Origin: Heterotrichella gracilis | Taxonomy: Eukaryota; Sar; Xanthophyceae; Tribonematales; Xanthonemataceae | Direction of reading: 5' to 3' | Assembly (NCBI GenBank): GCA_032358255.1 | Contig: JAULBX010027883.1 | Span: forward strand, 1-33,128 | Length of the DNA: 33,128 bases | Part shown: piece by piece, positions 10,348 to 21,948 of the stretch | How positions within the stretch are numbered: the stretch's first letter is position 1 | Layout: each line of letters begins with the position of its first letter | Translations under genes and position numbers: made by a program | Notes under the pieces: model-generated | What the model was told of the DNA's origin: nothing | Databases searched by the model: none | Seen by the model: the letters and a program-made list of their open reading frames with translations, nothing else

Positions 10348-12781
10348 ATGTATCAGAGCTATCCGAACAACTCAATGTTCTCGAGCTGTCTACCCAACTC
10401 CATACCGTTACTTGGCGCTCGCAAAGTGCATGTGGAGGCACCAATACCTGACCAAATCGACGCACAACTCCTTTCAACAAAGGGGAAGCTAGGGTTCTAC
10501 ACAACGGCCATTGAAGCCCTTAACGGAGCTGACTTAACTGGTCAAGTGGCTCTGGTCACTGGAGGTAACAGCGGCATCGGGGCTGCCACCGTGAGGGCAC
10601 TTGCAAGTGCAGGATGCCAAGTTTTCCTCACTTCACGGAAGTTGGAGGCTGGAGAGCAGGTTGCACAGGATATTCAGAGCTCTGACGCCAAGGTAAATTG
10701 CACCACCTTATCCTGCATTGCTGTCGTGATAGTGTGGCACGACACACCTCCAATTTGGCTATGGGTCCCCAGCATTGACTCAACAGGCATCCTTTCACGG
10801 TGGAGGGTATGGTGCACGGTATGTATGCTGCCTTTGCAGTAGTTGAAAACACCTCAAAGTCACAAAACAATGGCGGGCCTTGAACATTACTTGCCAAAAT
10901 CCCACCCCTGCAGTGGAACATGGCACCCGGCCTGCCTTGAACTCCACACCACAGACCTGAGCTGCCCGAGTGGCTGGGCATGCAATGTTCATACGCCGCA
11001 ACAGGGTGGGCACTTGGAAATAACGCTGCCACATTCCCCTATGCATGCGGTGTGAATTTTTTCCAGTCAACGAACCGTGCATTGCGGACAACAACAAAAT
11101 GGTCTCAGTGGGCCACCCTGTCCCCACCTGCAGGGTGCAGTTGAGGCGCTGCAGCTGGACTTGGGAGACCTTGCAAGTGTGAAGGCCTGCGCTAAAGCAT
11201 TCCTGGGTAGGAGCAAGCGCTTGGACTTGCTGGTGCTCAATGCAGGCACCATGGGGGGGCCGCTGGCATACACAAAGGATGGCTTTGAGACGCACATGGG
11301 TAATGCAGCTGGGCTGCAGCAAATCACAAGTGCCAATTGCTATGCCTGGATATATTTTCCGTCGGGAAATGCATGGCTGCAAGCTCCACACGTACCGCCT
11401 GCCATGCTTCCATGCCAACCAACCACAAGTTGGCTGGACATGGTCTCACGCACTCTTAGCTGGATAGTGGTAGAACTCAAGGGTGGGGATAGCCAGTCCC
11501 AGGCCCGTTCTGAAATCAATTTTTTGTCTGATCGCAGGCACCAATCATTTTGGCCACTTCTACCTTACCCAATTGCTGCTACCGCTGCTCAAGTCACAGG
11601 TGAGCACACCACCCGGTCAATGGCATGATAATGATATCTGCAGCAATTGACCGGCCGATGGCACACCCTTGGCGGGTCACGTCAAGCACCCTGTACACAT
11701 GCACATGCACACACGACATAGCATGGAATTGTTGCACAAACCGCCAGCGCTAGGAGAAAGGTCCAATGCGCATTGGACCTTTCTCCCCACTGTTTCCGGA
11801 GCTTTGAGGACTTACGTGTTCCTCCAATGCAGGGTTTCCCCTCGCGGGTGGTTGTTGTCTCCTCAGTGGCACACAAGTTTGGCTCCATCGGCCTGAGCGA
11901 CATCAATTGGAGGCGCTCCCCCTACTCTCCGTCATACTGGTGGAGGGCGTATGGCAGGTCGAAGCTGGCCAACGTGATGTTCACGCAGGAGCTGGCGCGC
12001 AGGTGAGGAGGGGGAAAGGGGCTTACAAGACACAACTACATTTTATTACTCTACTGCTTGTCCCTACGTGAATGAACCATGCATTGCAATGGAGCAATGT
12101 CTTGAAAAGCGGAATAGATACAATAAGAAAGGAATGAGTTTTATGTTCTGCCCAGGATGCGCGAGGAGGACGCCCCTGTGCGTGCCTACTGTCTGCACCC
12201 AGGGGCCATCCGCACCAACCTGCAGCGCAGTATGGGTGGGGCGCTGGGCCTGGTGTGGGACTCCATCACGCCATGGTGGTCAAAGACAGTGGAGCAGGGC
12301 GCCGCCACCAGCGTTGCCGCGTGCGTGGACCCCGAGCTGGATGGGTGCAGCGGTGCATACCTGGTGGACTGCCAGGTGGCGCGGCTTGGGTGGAGGGCGG
12401 GTGATGAGGGCACGGCCAGGGCGCTGTGGGAGGTGGGTGGTGCATGCAGTGGCAGCACGGATGTGCCATTGCGCGTGTTACTGATATGCACATAGTGACG
12501 TCTTGAAATTCTTTGGGAGGTGGCAGTGGTATGGTGCGCAGGGGGGCATATTGAATCATGTTATCACCTGATCTCTGATACAAATCGATGTTCACTCATG
12601 ATGAGCGTGCATGGTATACCAGGCAGCTTGCATGCGCAATCTGATCATCAGCTGGTTTCACATGCGTGTGCATCTAGTGGAAACAAGGTTATCCCTTGAT
12701 AATGACCCAGCTCATTTGCTGCTGTTGCAGTTGTCAGAGGAGCTTGTGAGCCGCGCGCTGCAGGCACCACTGACGGAGTAA
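10348..12781 (+). CDS. Short-chain dehydrogenase/reductase (retinol dehydrogenase/WWOX/TIC32-like)
   Basis: Exons 10348-10692, 11134-11299, 11538-11599, 11833-12002, 12156-12432 and 12731-12781 join in phase to give 356 residues ending in TAA. Classical SDR features are all present: cofactor loop TGGNSGIG (residues 71-78), NAG (151-153), the TNHFGHFYLT strand after it, the VVVVSSVAH catalytic-serine segment (Ser201/202), and YGRSK with Tyr231 and Lys235. HPGAIRTN and the C-terminal ALWELSEEL are typical of the atypical-length retinol dehydrogenase/WWOX/TIC32 branch. It should reduce or oxidise a carbonyl/alcohol with NAD(P)(H); the substrate cannot be told. The first 25 residues are Ser/Asn-rich and lack acidic residues, so an organelle transit peptide is possible; Met10 (10375) is an alternative start. 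Intron 3 contains a 34-base perfect palindrome. Family call is very secure, substrate unknown. Confidence 0.92.
11753..11786. repeat. Perfect 34-bp palindrome inside a reductase intron
   Basis: The arm GGAGAAAGGTCCAATGC is followed immediately by its exact reverse complement, with no spacer. It lies 46 bases before the acceptor of exon 4. No flanking direct repeat is seen. In RNA it would fold to a perfect hairpin apart from the turn. Confidence 0.9.
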
Positions 12782-13887
12782 GCCTACACCGGCCAAGTAT
12801 ATCATAATGACCATTGCATGCACTGTATCCAGTGAATGCGCTACCAGGCACCGGCGCTATCATGACATCATGGGATCAATGGCGTATAATCCCTGTCAAT
12901 GGTTAACGATTGCCGCAATGTATGAATGTCAGTTTATAAACTGACATGTTATAACATGCATGAATGTCAGTTTTAAAAACATTTTGTTTCTGTAGCTACA
13001 GCTCTAGAGTCTGACCAAATCCACTTTGGCAAAATGTGTGGGGTACCCACATGGTCATCGAATAGTCAGGCGCCAGTGTCATTGGCGGTCGACCTGACAT
13101 GCTGATCATCATGACCGTGCACGTATAATTAATTCAGTGAACAAATGATTCATTTGATTCAGAATCATAGCATATGCGATATACGATATCGATCAAATGC
13201 TATCGCGATACGCGTGGCACATTAATCATTACAAGCCATTGCGTTGCCTAGTAGGCTAGCTGTAAACTTGAAGTGACTGCCGCATGCGTTAAATTTACTG
13301 CTGTAAATATAACGTTAACGTCAAGGGGTTCAGTAGAGCTTTGAATTAATTAAAATCCCTACCAGTCTAGGTGGTATACCTTCGAAACACCGAGCCAGCA
13401 CGTAGCCTACCACAGTGGCACGTAGCCTGGCCGCAGTGCGTTGAACTATTGCATTAGAGACCGTGAAGTGCTATAGGTAGCCGCGGAGCCTCGTACAAGA
13501 ATGGCTGGCAGGCTGCATGCAAGCAATGCATGCAAAAACATGACCTTTCAAATGAAGTATAATCTGACAGGTACCACAGGCTACAGTAGTACTATGTGCC
13601 ATGCTGCTGTATGGGCCTCAGCGGTTCATGCCAGTGGGAACATGCCAACTGGGTGTCATTGCTGGGCAGCCTAGTAGTCATATCCCCAACAGAAAATGTC
13701 AACAAGCTGTGCTGCTGCTGCTCAGCGACCGCCTTGCCGGGTAGCTCCATCCATGGCACAATTAATCTTCCAGGGGACCTAAAAATGCCGCCAAGAAGAT
13801 ACAAATGCCTGCTGCCAAGGCTGAGGTGCAAGGCCATGTGCCTCCATACCAGTGACCCCATACCCTTGCTTAGGGCATTGGGTTGCA
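12782..13887. other. Convergent 3' region between reductase and transporter genes
   Basis: AT-rich interval where the two genes end tail to tail. It includes a 22-base palindrome at 12926-12947 (half-arm ATGTCAGTTTA), an overlapping palindrome CATGTTATAACATG at about 12945-12958, then a second copy of ATGAATGTCAGTTT. TGTAA occurs at 13261 and 13302 on the plus strand and may serve the reductase. An ORF on the plus strand at 13596-13976 is an antisense shadow of the transporter's last exon and 3' region. Confidence 0.5.
12926..12947. repeat. 22-bp perfect palindrome in the convergent intergenic region
   Basis: ATGTCAGTTTA is followed directly by its reverse complement. A second, adjoining palindrome starts two bases before its end. 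AT-rich palindromes of this sort could be replication- or transcription-end structures, or chance in AT-rich DNA. Confidence 0.7.
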
Positions 13888-16800
13888 TCAAAAGTAGTCC
13901 TTTGACAGCGTGGAGGGCCGCCCGTGCGAGCCCTGCTCCAGGCTGCGCGCGATGGCGTGGCGCAGCGAGTGGCTGAATGAGAGGGAGCCCGCAACGGCGC
14001 CCGCACTGCCGTAGGACGCATCGATGCTGCAGTATGGGGGGAGAGAAGCATGACAACGCATAAAAGGTGGTAGTAGGGTGCAGGGGTTCTGTTTTATAGA
14101 CCCCATGGAGGGTGCAGGGCGCCATGCATGCTTTGGCCCCCTGATGAGGGCCGTGGGGAGCCACAATTCATTCACAAGGTATGCAAGCGACACAAGTCAG
14201 CAGCATAAAAAAACGTCTTATGTTGGTTGCCGGCATGCAATCCTCGGCAGCCCTCCCCTCCCCATAACCCCCCACCCCCTTCCCTGCCCACCTGATTGCG
14301 TGCGATGCCACCGGCATGCCCCCCACCGGCAGCGGCTGCGAGGAGGTTGATGCACCCCCACCACCAAGCACACTGGCCATGCTGTCTGCCCCGGCGGGAG
14401 ATTCGGAGTATTGCGGGTAGGCGGGGCGGGGCATGTCCGGGTCCTGTGCGGGCACCAGGGGGAGCAGCAGGAACCACAGGGAAAGGGCAGTGGCCTGCGC
14501 AGGGGGGGAAGCTTGAAGGTGTTGCCATGATTGGACGGGACCCAAGGCTGGGTAACCAAGGTGAAACCTAGGGCTTTGCAACAGAGGGTTCACTTTTGTG
14601 CAGGTCCATAAAACAGCCTGGGGCCACGGGTTAAAGCATAGAGGTACCCAACCCCCTCTTCCAGCCACCCTGTGTATACTCTCAAGCACGCCATTAGCAC
14701 TACCCATGATTTTAAGCGTTCAGTCGGGCGCACCTGGAATGCCGACGTGATCAGGAAAGTGGTAGCAAATCCATACGTGTCCAGCAGCCAGCCCCCCACC
14801 ACCGCGCTGCCTGACCACCCAAATGCGCACACGCTCTCAAACCAGCTCCACCGCGTGCGCTCAGCCTGTGGAGGGGCAAAGCACATGGGATGCGGCGCCA
14901 TGGTGCAGGAGGAATGCATGCCCAACATGCTTAATCACGGAGGTGCATGTGGTGTGTGTCTGGAATTGTGAGTTGGTAATGCATGGATATTCAATCCTGC
15001 ACTGTACCGCGGCGACCTGTGGCGTTGGCATTCAAATTTGGCACAAAGCTTGGTGGAAAGAAGATGGTAGTTCAAACATGCCTGCTAGGTGATGAGAGGC
15101 ATTCTACACACCCCCTCCACACCCCGCATCCCCACCCCCTCCCCCACTGCCCTTGCTTACCTGCGGCACGTAATCTGCCAATATTGACTTCTGCATGGGG
15201 TAGGTTGCGTGTATGACCGCTGTGCGCACCAGGTACACCCCGATGATCACATGGCGCTGCTGCCAGATGGAGGGCTGCAGCCCCATCCACGCCAGCGCAC
15301 CCACACCGATACCCTTCATCAGCAGCACCGTCTGCACGCGGCCTGCAGGAGTGGGTTGGGGAGTGGGAGGGTGGGTGGCTGTGGTAACAATCACATGGGC
15401 AGGTGGGCACCATGTGTGTACGATTGCATGAGCGTGTGCCCATGTTTGGGGTTTGGGGTTAGGCGAACGCCGCACGACATAATTTTGATGGTGCACCAAC
15501 CCTTGTCCTGTTGAGGTGCGAGTTTACTGCTGGCTGGTGTGGTAGGTGTGCAAGTCATGACACGGGGTGCATGGCACTCACGCCTCCGTGCGCAGGTGTG
15601 ATGGTAGGGTCTCACGTGCCTGCCACAATCAAGCTGCACACGATTCTAGCAATTTGGGCCCTACCTATGTCCACCGCCAGCATCTGCGACACCACCGACA
15701 TTGCGCTCATGACCAGGGGGGCGGACGCCAGCACGATGTTTGACCCCAGCGGGTGCAGCCCAACCTGTGTGAGGAAGAACACAGGGAAGAACATGCTGGT
15801 CATGCCAGAGGCGGTGTACAGCAGCACGTCGGATATCATGACCACCCCGGGGATCCACTTTATTGTGAGGAATCCCCAACGCGTGTCCTGGGCCAGGTCG
15901 TCTAGGTACGCCTCCTTGGCAGGGTCTGCAGAGGAAAATATGCAACTTTAGATACTGGATAAAAATAATTGGATTAACTTAAACTAAAGTAAAAAATATA
16001 TAAATTGTGAACAAAATAATGACGATCAAAATCATAGGTAAAAGTTGCCAAGGCGATTGATGGGGGAGTCAATTTGAAGGTTCCTGTCTGTTAGACATAA
16101 GAATACGAAATTGCTGGGGCATTGCACCGCCACGTCATGTCACCCACCTGCTGGTTCCAATAGTGGCTCCCTGGCTCCGCCCTCCCCTTCCCCTTCCCCC
16201 ACGCTTTTCTCCTCCTGGAAGAAAAACAGCGCCCCCAGCGCCACCGCACTGATCCCCATCCCCACCCCCATGGCCATCCCCAGCAGCTTGAGCGTCCAGT
16301 AGTTGCCTATCACGGCAAACACGGCTGCCGAGGCAAATGGCCCTGCCGCCATGGCCACTATTGTAACCGTGAACATCGCAGCATAGATGGGTCCACGAGA
16401 CTCTGCAAGCGGAGATGAATTGAGGGGTCAACCAGCGATTTCTAAATAAATGATTTTGGTTTCGGCAAATGCATGCGGCTGTGAATGATTAAAGCAGGGA
16501 TGTTGATATCTAAATCAGGAATTCCTGGTTTATATATTGACACCCCTGATTAAAGTCAACGTTTGCGAATGTGCACATGGTGGCATAGATGATTGGACCC
16601 ATTACTCACCCACCCACCCACCATCACCGATCCTCAAATGCGCAACATCCCCCACCTCCCTCACCACCCACAAACCCCTCACCTGGCGGCACCGCATCCG
16701 CAAAGAGCCCCTCCACCACTGGGCTGGCCGCCATGACCACCCCCCACAGCGCCACCCCCCCACACAGCACCAGGTAGGATGCGGGCAGCCCCCCCAGGGA

Positions 16801-18348
16801 GTGCAGGGGGAGCACAGGCATACGCAGCGCGGCCACAGTCACGGCAATGGCGGCTGCGAGTAGGGATGTGTTGGTTGTTGGGGATGGGGGAGTGATGGAT
16901 GGCAGGTGTGGTTATGTGGGGTGGCGGGGTGGCGCTTGCATGGGCCATGTGCTTGGCTGGATGAGTGAATGTGGTGGAGGGGAGAAGGGCGTGTGCGACT
17001 GTGCATCGGCAGGGGTGGCAGTGGGAGAGTGTGAGGCATGGCAGCATGCTGGTGGTGGTGAGTGGGCATGCAATGGCGCCATGGCATCATAATGCGGGCC
17101 ATTTAGCGGTGGCAAGTGCAGCGCAAGCTCCTGTGGTTTTTTCTGCGCCACCACTCCTACCGCATGATAGGGTTTGAGGAATGGTTTGCTGTGCGTACCT
17201 ATACCCACCACCCCGATTGCTTGCAGCACCCTGTCTCGTCGGGGGCTGTTGGCCCATTTGGCAGCTGCGGGTGAGGAGTGAGGGGGTGTTAGTGGCTGTG
17301 GGTGGAGGTGGTGACGGAGGGGTGGGACACCTGGGCGGCTGCTGTGCAAAGCGCCCGTGTAAATGTGCATATAAGGTGACTTGGCCAGGCAGGAGAATAA
17401 CTGCGCCACACAAGTACACCAGTTACTATGCCGGGGCATGGTGGCTGTGGCAAGAGCAGGGTGGGGACTTCACCTGGAATGGCTGCTAGTGCCTCGCATG
17501 CGCCTTCAATGCCCTGTATCAACCCCACCAACTGCACCACGCGCAGGAAGGTGGGTGAGCTGTATGCAAGGAAAATTGGGAGAAACAGGCAATACATGGG
17601 AAACCGCCCCATCAGGCATTGCTGGGCTCTGTTGCTGCCTAAGCAAGTGGGCGTGAACTATAAACATGAGTACTGTGGTGCAGACAGGGTGAGTGGCTCA
17701 AGTTGTGTGTTACTCCAAATAGGCACCGCTGTCTGGCTAGTACTGGCTACCCTAGGAGAGGGCATGCCGGGGGTGAGTGGGGAGTGCATGTTGGCACCTC
17801 GCCTTGCGCTGCAAGGTCCCATTACTAAGCTTAAAAAAGAATGTGCCTTTCCTACGCAACTTGAAACAGGTAGCTAAGGTGTTGCTAGCCTAGCATAGAT
17901 ATCCCTCCAATGCAATGCATGGAAGTCCTCTAGACACCAAGCGCATAACCTAGTCACCCAACCCATACATAGGAGCAATAAAGTTGCTAAAGATGATTTC
18001 TACGAGTGAGGGTGAGGTACCCACGCTTGAAAGGTGGGTTTCTGGGACATGCTCAAACGTGACTATCATACAACACGTGCACACACCCCGTGCAAGGTCC
18101 GTGCCAACGACAGCTCTAATGCAACACCTACCAAAATACGTCTTACTTGAACCCTAATGCGTTACAGTTGTATGCTAGCGGGACATGTTTCCATGTTGCT
18201 TTCCATATGGTGAGCTGGCACGCACCGTGTTCGACCCACTGGTCAGCAAATAGATGAACACCGCCAGCGAAGACACGTTCCAGGCCCCCATAGCCACGCC
18301 ATCGGCAATGCGGTACACGAACGTGAGGACCACGTTCCTGTGCAGCAT
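13888..18348 (-). CDS. Major facilitator superfamily transporter
   Basis: Ten exons on the minus strand (18348-18226, 17531-17474, 17264-17199, 16853-16683, 16402-16148, 15925-15665, 15342-15161, 14865-14734, 14494-14292, 14026-13888) join in phase to give 529 residues. The ATG at 18348 is preceded in frame by a TGA three to six codons upstream, fixing the start. MFS signs: the N-terminal helix, SNTLVGLIQGIEG, the loop WANSPRRDRVL after helix 2 (corresponding to the classic motif A region), FADAVPPESRGPIYA, a central charged loop (EEKSVGEGEGEGG, then DPAKEAYLDD), FFPVFFLTQVG, and a second-half helix pair with WFESVCAFGWSGSAVVGGW. About eleven to twelve hydrophobic segments are spread over the exons. 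The tail (last 100 residues) is Ser/Gly-rich and probably cytosolic. Substrate unknown. It resembles uncharacterised plant and algal MFS proteins rather than the sugar or nitrate families. Confidence 0.88.
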
Positions 18349-18439
18349 TTTGGGCAGTGCGTCTCAACTATTTGTTACCCAATGCCATAGTGTCCTCATG
18401 CTGGTGTTGAACGGCCCGTCTGCAACGCGTCTCAAACCA

Positions 18440-18450
18440 GCAGTATAAAG
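18440..18450 (-). promoter_or_regulatory. TATA-like element upstream of the transporter
   Basis: On the minus strand CTTTATACTG lies about 95 bases before the ATG at 18348, similar in form and distance to the one before CBF5. Inferred from sequence only. Confidence 0.25.
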
Positions 18451-18933
18451 CTAGCAAAGATAGCACTCCTTGCACAAAAGCAGTCTATTAGTTCACGCAA
18501 GGGCGAAGAGAGGATGGGCGTGCCAAAAAAGAAATGCATTTCAACAGGAAGAAAAGAAAATGAATTAACGCAGGACAAAAACAAATTCACATATCTTTAC
18601 ACGAACCCTTTTTGTTACAGCAGTGCAGCATATTATTGTAGAACGCAACTGAAATATTTTGTCGACAGATCTCTCCTATCAAAACAGTGTATTGTTATTG
18701 TCTGCAATGCCACACTCGATGCTGCCAAGCTCTCGGCATGATGCCGCCATGGCATTAAGATGCGCCTTCAGTCAAATCTAGGAGTTTGACTAGAGTACAC
18801 AGCTATGGTCACGAGTCCCCCCTCAGTCTCCCTGTGAGCCATCAACGGCTGAACGTTGCCTCGTGGCTGTAGGTCTGACTGCCTCTGACCAGAGGCGCAG
18901 CTCTTCCGCCCAGAGTGAGAAGCACATCGCCAA

Positions 18934-18983
18934 GCAAGGTCAGGGGGACTAGAATAGGACTATTCTAGTCCCCCTGGCAAGGT
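18934..18983. repeat. 36-bp hairpin sequence flanked by 7-bp direct repeats
   Basis: Arm CAGGGGGACTAGAATAG (18941-18957), two-base spacer, then the exact reverse complement (18960-18976). GCAAGGT occurs immediately before (18934-18940) and immediately after (18977-18983). The layout is that of a tiny inverted-repeat insertion with a target-site duplication, or a filled-in break; no transposase is nearby. Confidence 0.85.
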
Positions 18984-19039
18984 GCAGCCCTTCTACCTGC
19001 TTTGGATTCATCCCCTTGGCCCCGCACAGCTTCTGCTTG

Positions 19040-21171
19040 TCATGTGCCGCCTGCACAGCGCATGGGGAGCATTCAAACTCAGGGACCCACAAGCTGCTAA
19101 ATCGTGCCAGCGGCGCCAACACAGGATTGTGGGTGAACCACGTGTGGATGCAGCATGCACGCACAACAGCATGCCGCCACAGTGGCCTCCCTTGTGCTGC
19201 TCCCACACACACTTCCTGCCCCCCCTACACACACCCATCCCCAGCATGCATGGGTGCTGTCCTCTTAGCCAAAATATACCCAACCCTCAACCCCGACCAC
19301 ACTAGCAACAACCGCACCACATTCTGGCCACAGCTTTGCCGCAATAAAACTGCAGTGCAGGGAACCTGCCAGCGTTTTGTCAGGTCCAGCAAGACCCCGT
19401 ATGCATTCCGATGCCTGCTCTATCTTTTTAAACCGCCACATACCTGGCTTGGCCCCCGGTGGCGTCCATGTCTCCGGCTTGAATTCCCCCCCTGAGGAGC
19501 TGGCCCCAGGGGATGTCCCCTGCTCCCCACCATACCCCTTGCCAGACAGCTGCTGGATGAATCGGTCCATGTTGGGCTCGGACCCCGCTGCCGGACGGTG
19601 CAGGCCTAGGCTCTCAGCCTGGGAAAACGCAGAGGAAAGGCACATTTGCCAATGCAGGAGGTCATTTATTTCAGAGATGCAAATATTTATGAGTGTACTT
19701 GCTGAAGAACTTCAAATGTAAGCCCAGGCACACATGCTTTCAGCATGAGCTGCTGTTGGCCTGAGGAGGACGTTCGTGCGTCATTTGAGGTTAAAATGCT
19801 TCCCAAAACACCCATAGAGGTAGGACTCCTGTCCAATCCCCACCTGGTACTTCCTCTTCTCCTCCTCCGCATCCAATGCCGCGATGCGCTGCTTCAGCAG
19901 CAGGCTGCGGGCGTGGGACCTGCGGGGCAGTACGAGGGCGGTGAGGTGGGGGTGGGTCGTGGGTGATCACATGTGCAGGATATGAGGCCCACACCGGGGC
20001 AAGCTAGGTGATCAAGAGGGTGGATGGATCTGAGTGGCGCTGTATACAGCCTCCTTGGTGCCAGGCCAAATAGTGTGATGACACACAAGACTGATTGTTG
20101 GCCTCGGCATTGGCCGGTATTGCACGGATGCGTTTTAGGATCACACCTCGGCGAATCACATGGCCTAGGCAAGAAAAGTACGTTGACTGCTTTTAACCAA
20201 CTGACCCTTACACCCCCAAATGCTACAAGAATGATGCTTCCCACCGCCTAGCTAGCTGCAGGCAGCAGTCCAGCTGGCTTCATGCAATCCACTGTCCAGT
20301 TAGCCTAGACTTAGACCTAGACCAGCAGTCACCTTGTACAGCACCCCTGGTTGCCACCCACCCACACCCTAAAACCCTTACGCGGCAACATCCTCATCCG
20401 TGGGCGCCGGCCCCCTTGTGCGGTTGAGCCACCGAAACCACTCTGGCGGAATGGAGGCGGGGTCGTACTCCCCACCGCGAGGCTTCACCCACCTGCCAGT
20501 GGGGGGGGATCAGTTGCATGCAATCCAGCAATACAGCCAAATGTGCGGTCTGCGTTGCACATGCTGCGCCAGGCACTTCATCCAGACACTAGGGGAATGT
20601 GGGTCGGGGGTCGAAGTGCCGCCACGTTGTGCATATATGCCTGCCGGATGGCATGCCACCATAAGGCGGTTGGCGGACCTGGCAGGGATGTTATTGCATA
20701 CCTTCTCTCCTTCATGCCATCCCCAAACTCCTCTTTTTCAAACTTCCTGCAGACAACACGTGGGCCAGGGATGAGTACAGCAGTCTCGGCACGCCTTGCC
20801 CACCACATGCAGGCCATGCCCGCCATCGGGTGATATACCTCACACACCCCCACACCCCCACACCAAGCCACCTTTAAAATATGCACTAACAACGGAGGTG
20901 CCTGTTGATATTTTGTTGCTGCACACCCTCTGCCAGCAACACAGAGGTGGCAACCCCGCACCCACCAGTCAAGCCGCATGCGGCACATGCGTGTGGTCAG
21001 TGGGCGTCATCACCAGGCGCTAGGGCTCAGTGACAGGTGCAGTGACAGGTGGCCGCAGTACCTGTAGTACTTGTTGCCAAAGCCATCCCTGCCCATTACC
21101 TCCCTCTTCAGGATGGCCTTCTCCAGCATGGCACCCAGGCGGGCCAGGAGGCCAGGGGAGCGGGACCCCAT
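19040..21171 (-). CDS. NDUFAF2: Mitochondrial complex I assembly factor of the NDUFAF2/NDUFA12 family
   Basis: Exons 21171-21062, 20746-20702, 20492-20382, 19919-19844 and 19618-19444 join in phase; a last exon at 19050-19040 adding Gly-Gly-Thr and a stop is the best candidate, giving 175 residues, close to the 169 of human NDUFAF2. Shared with the family: short N-terminus MGSRSPGLLARL, RDGFGNKYYR, a linker ending in RRWVKPRGGEYDP, IPPEWFRWLNRTRGPAPT, a charged helical section (AALDAEEEKRKYQ) and the late FKPETWTPPG box, which corresponds to the C-terminal box of NDUFAF2 and is absent from the structural subunit NDUFA12. NDUFAF2 acts as a place-holder on the matrix arm during complex I assembly and is later replaced by NDUFA12 (established). 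The start is chosen by match to the family's short N-terminus. The terminal exon is uncertain; the remainder is solid. Confidence 0.82.
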
Positions 21172-21578
21172 AGCGGGGAGTGTGCGAAATCTGGGCACTA
21201 GTGTATGGTGTTGGACACAAGGACACACTAGTGCTGTGGGTGTAGCGTAGTGGTAGTGGTTTGGCGGGGGTGTGGTCGGTGTGTGTTGACGCTATTTTTA
21301 GGCGTAGCGCGTAGCAAGAGCTTATCAAAGTTCTTTCAACTCATAGCATTCGTGTTTTGATATGGTAAAGCGTTTCAAAAGGTGCCGGGGTGCACCAGAA
21401 ACTGGTGAGATCAGCGGGCTGTATGCATGCGGATATATGCATGCATGCTAGTGACGCTGCACGTTCACAATCGGCGCACTATCACAAGGTTCACGTCAAC
21501 GCACGGCCGTATATGAGTTGTTATGCTCTGATACTCACTGGCAGCGGGGCTTTGAAGACAAGCTGCGAACAGCTGTTG

Positions 21579-21720
21579 AAAAAGGGCTGCCGGCCAAGCC
21601 CTACTTTAGGGTTCGAACCCAACATGAAATTCAGTTTTATTTCCGAAAAATGATGGTTAAGGAGTCTGTTTGCACCACTCGCTAGTGCCAAGGAGTCAGT
21701 TTGCACCACCAGCTAGTGCC
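21579..21720 (-). mobile_element. SINE-like remnant with Pol III A and B boxes
   Basis: On the minus strand TAGCGAGTGG (21684-21675) matches the A box and GGGTTCGAACCC (21620-21609) matches the B box of tRNA genes; a T5 run (21583-21579) follows the B box by about 25 bases. The T arm can pair (TTGGG with CCTAA). The acceptor arms do not pair, so it is not a tRNA gene. A T5 run also sits between the boxes and would stop transcription early, so it is probably an inactive tRNA-derived SINE. Confidence 0.45.
21659..21720. repeat. Two tandem 31-bp repeats
   Basis: Units 21659-21689 and 21690-21720 match at 28 of 31 positions, beginning AAGGAGTC and ending GCTAGTGCC. On the minus strand each unit carries an A-box-like sequence, so the head of the SINE-like element is duplicated. 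Confidence 0.85.
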
Positions 21721-21883
21721 GCAGCCATGGTGGCTCAAGCGGAGCCGCTAGCCTCCAGGTTAACCGTGCCATAAGTGACATCAGTCTTGGTCTTGAACAT
21801 GGCTGCAAAACGGTACCCAGCCAGACCCACGTCACCTGAGGCGACCAGACCCTGGGGTGGGGGCCATGGCATATTGCATATCA

Positions 21884-21888
21884 TTACA
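21884..21888 (-). terminator. Candidate TGTAA poly(A) signal, cell-wall protein copy 1
   Basis: TGTAA on the minus strand, 61 bases after the stop. Copy 2 has one at 24987-24983, 86 bases after its stop, so the arrangement is kept and supports the chosen last exon in both. Confidence 0.45.
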
Positions 21889-21948
21889 ATCTGGGGATCA
21901 GCCAGGAACATGCATTGTCAAATAAGCACTCCGTCACCCCCAACATTT

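Larger units (their letters stand above)
18349..19039. other. Intergenic region between the transporter and the complex I factor
   Basis: Transporter upstream region and the 3' flank of the next minus-strand gene. A plus-strand ORF at 18514-18741 has no domain and AT-ending codons, so I do not call it. The interval holds a near-perfect 36-base palindrome with flanking direct repeats (18934-18983) and a smaller palindrome GCCTCTG/CAGAGGC near 18882-18898. Confidence 0.5.
21172..21948. other. Intergenic region holding tRNA/SINE-like sequence
   Basis: Upstream flank of the complex I factor and 3' flank of the first cell-wall-protein copy. It contains GCATGC-rich DNA at 21423-21450, a Pol III-like unit at 21579-21720 and a second A-box-like stretch (TGGCTCAAGCGG) near 21729-21742 on the plus strand. 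No protein-coding gene is credible. Confidence 0.5.

Noticed and set aside
18949..19212. Minus-strand ORF containing AAHDKQKLCGAKGMNPKQ as a further exon of the complex I factor
   Set aside because: This frame needs phase 0 from the preceding exon, which ends in phase 1. The phase-correct reading from the same acceptor stops after three residues, matching the family's short end.
21600..21700. tRNA gene suggested by GGGTTCGAACCC
   Set aside because: The T arm pairs on the minus strand but the acceptor arms do not, the A-to-B spacing is too long, and a T5 run interrupts it. SINE remnant preferred.
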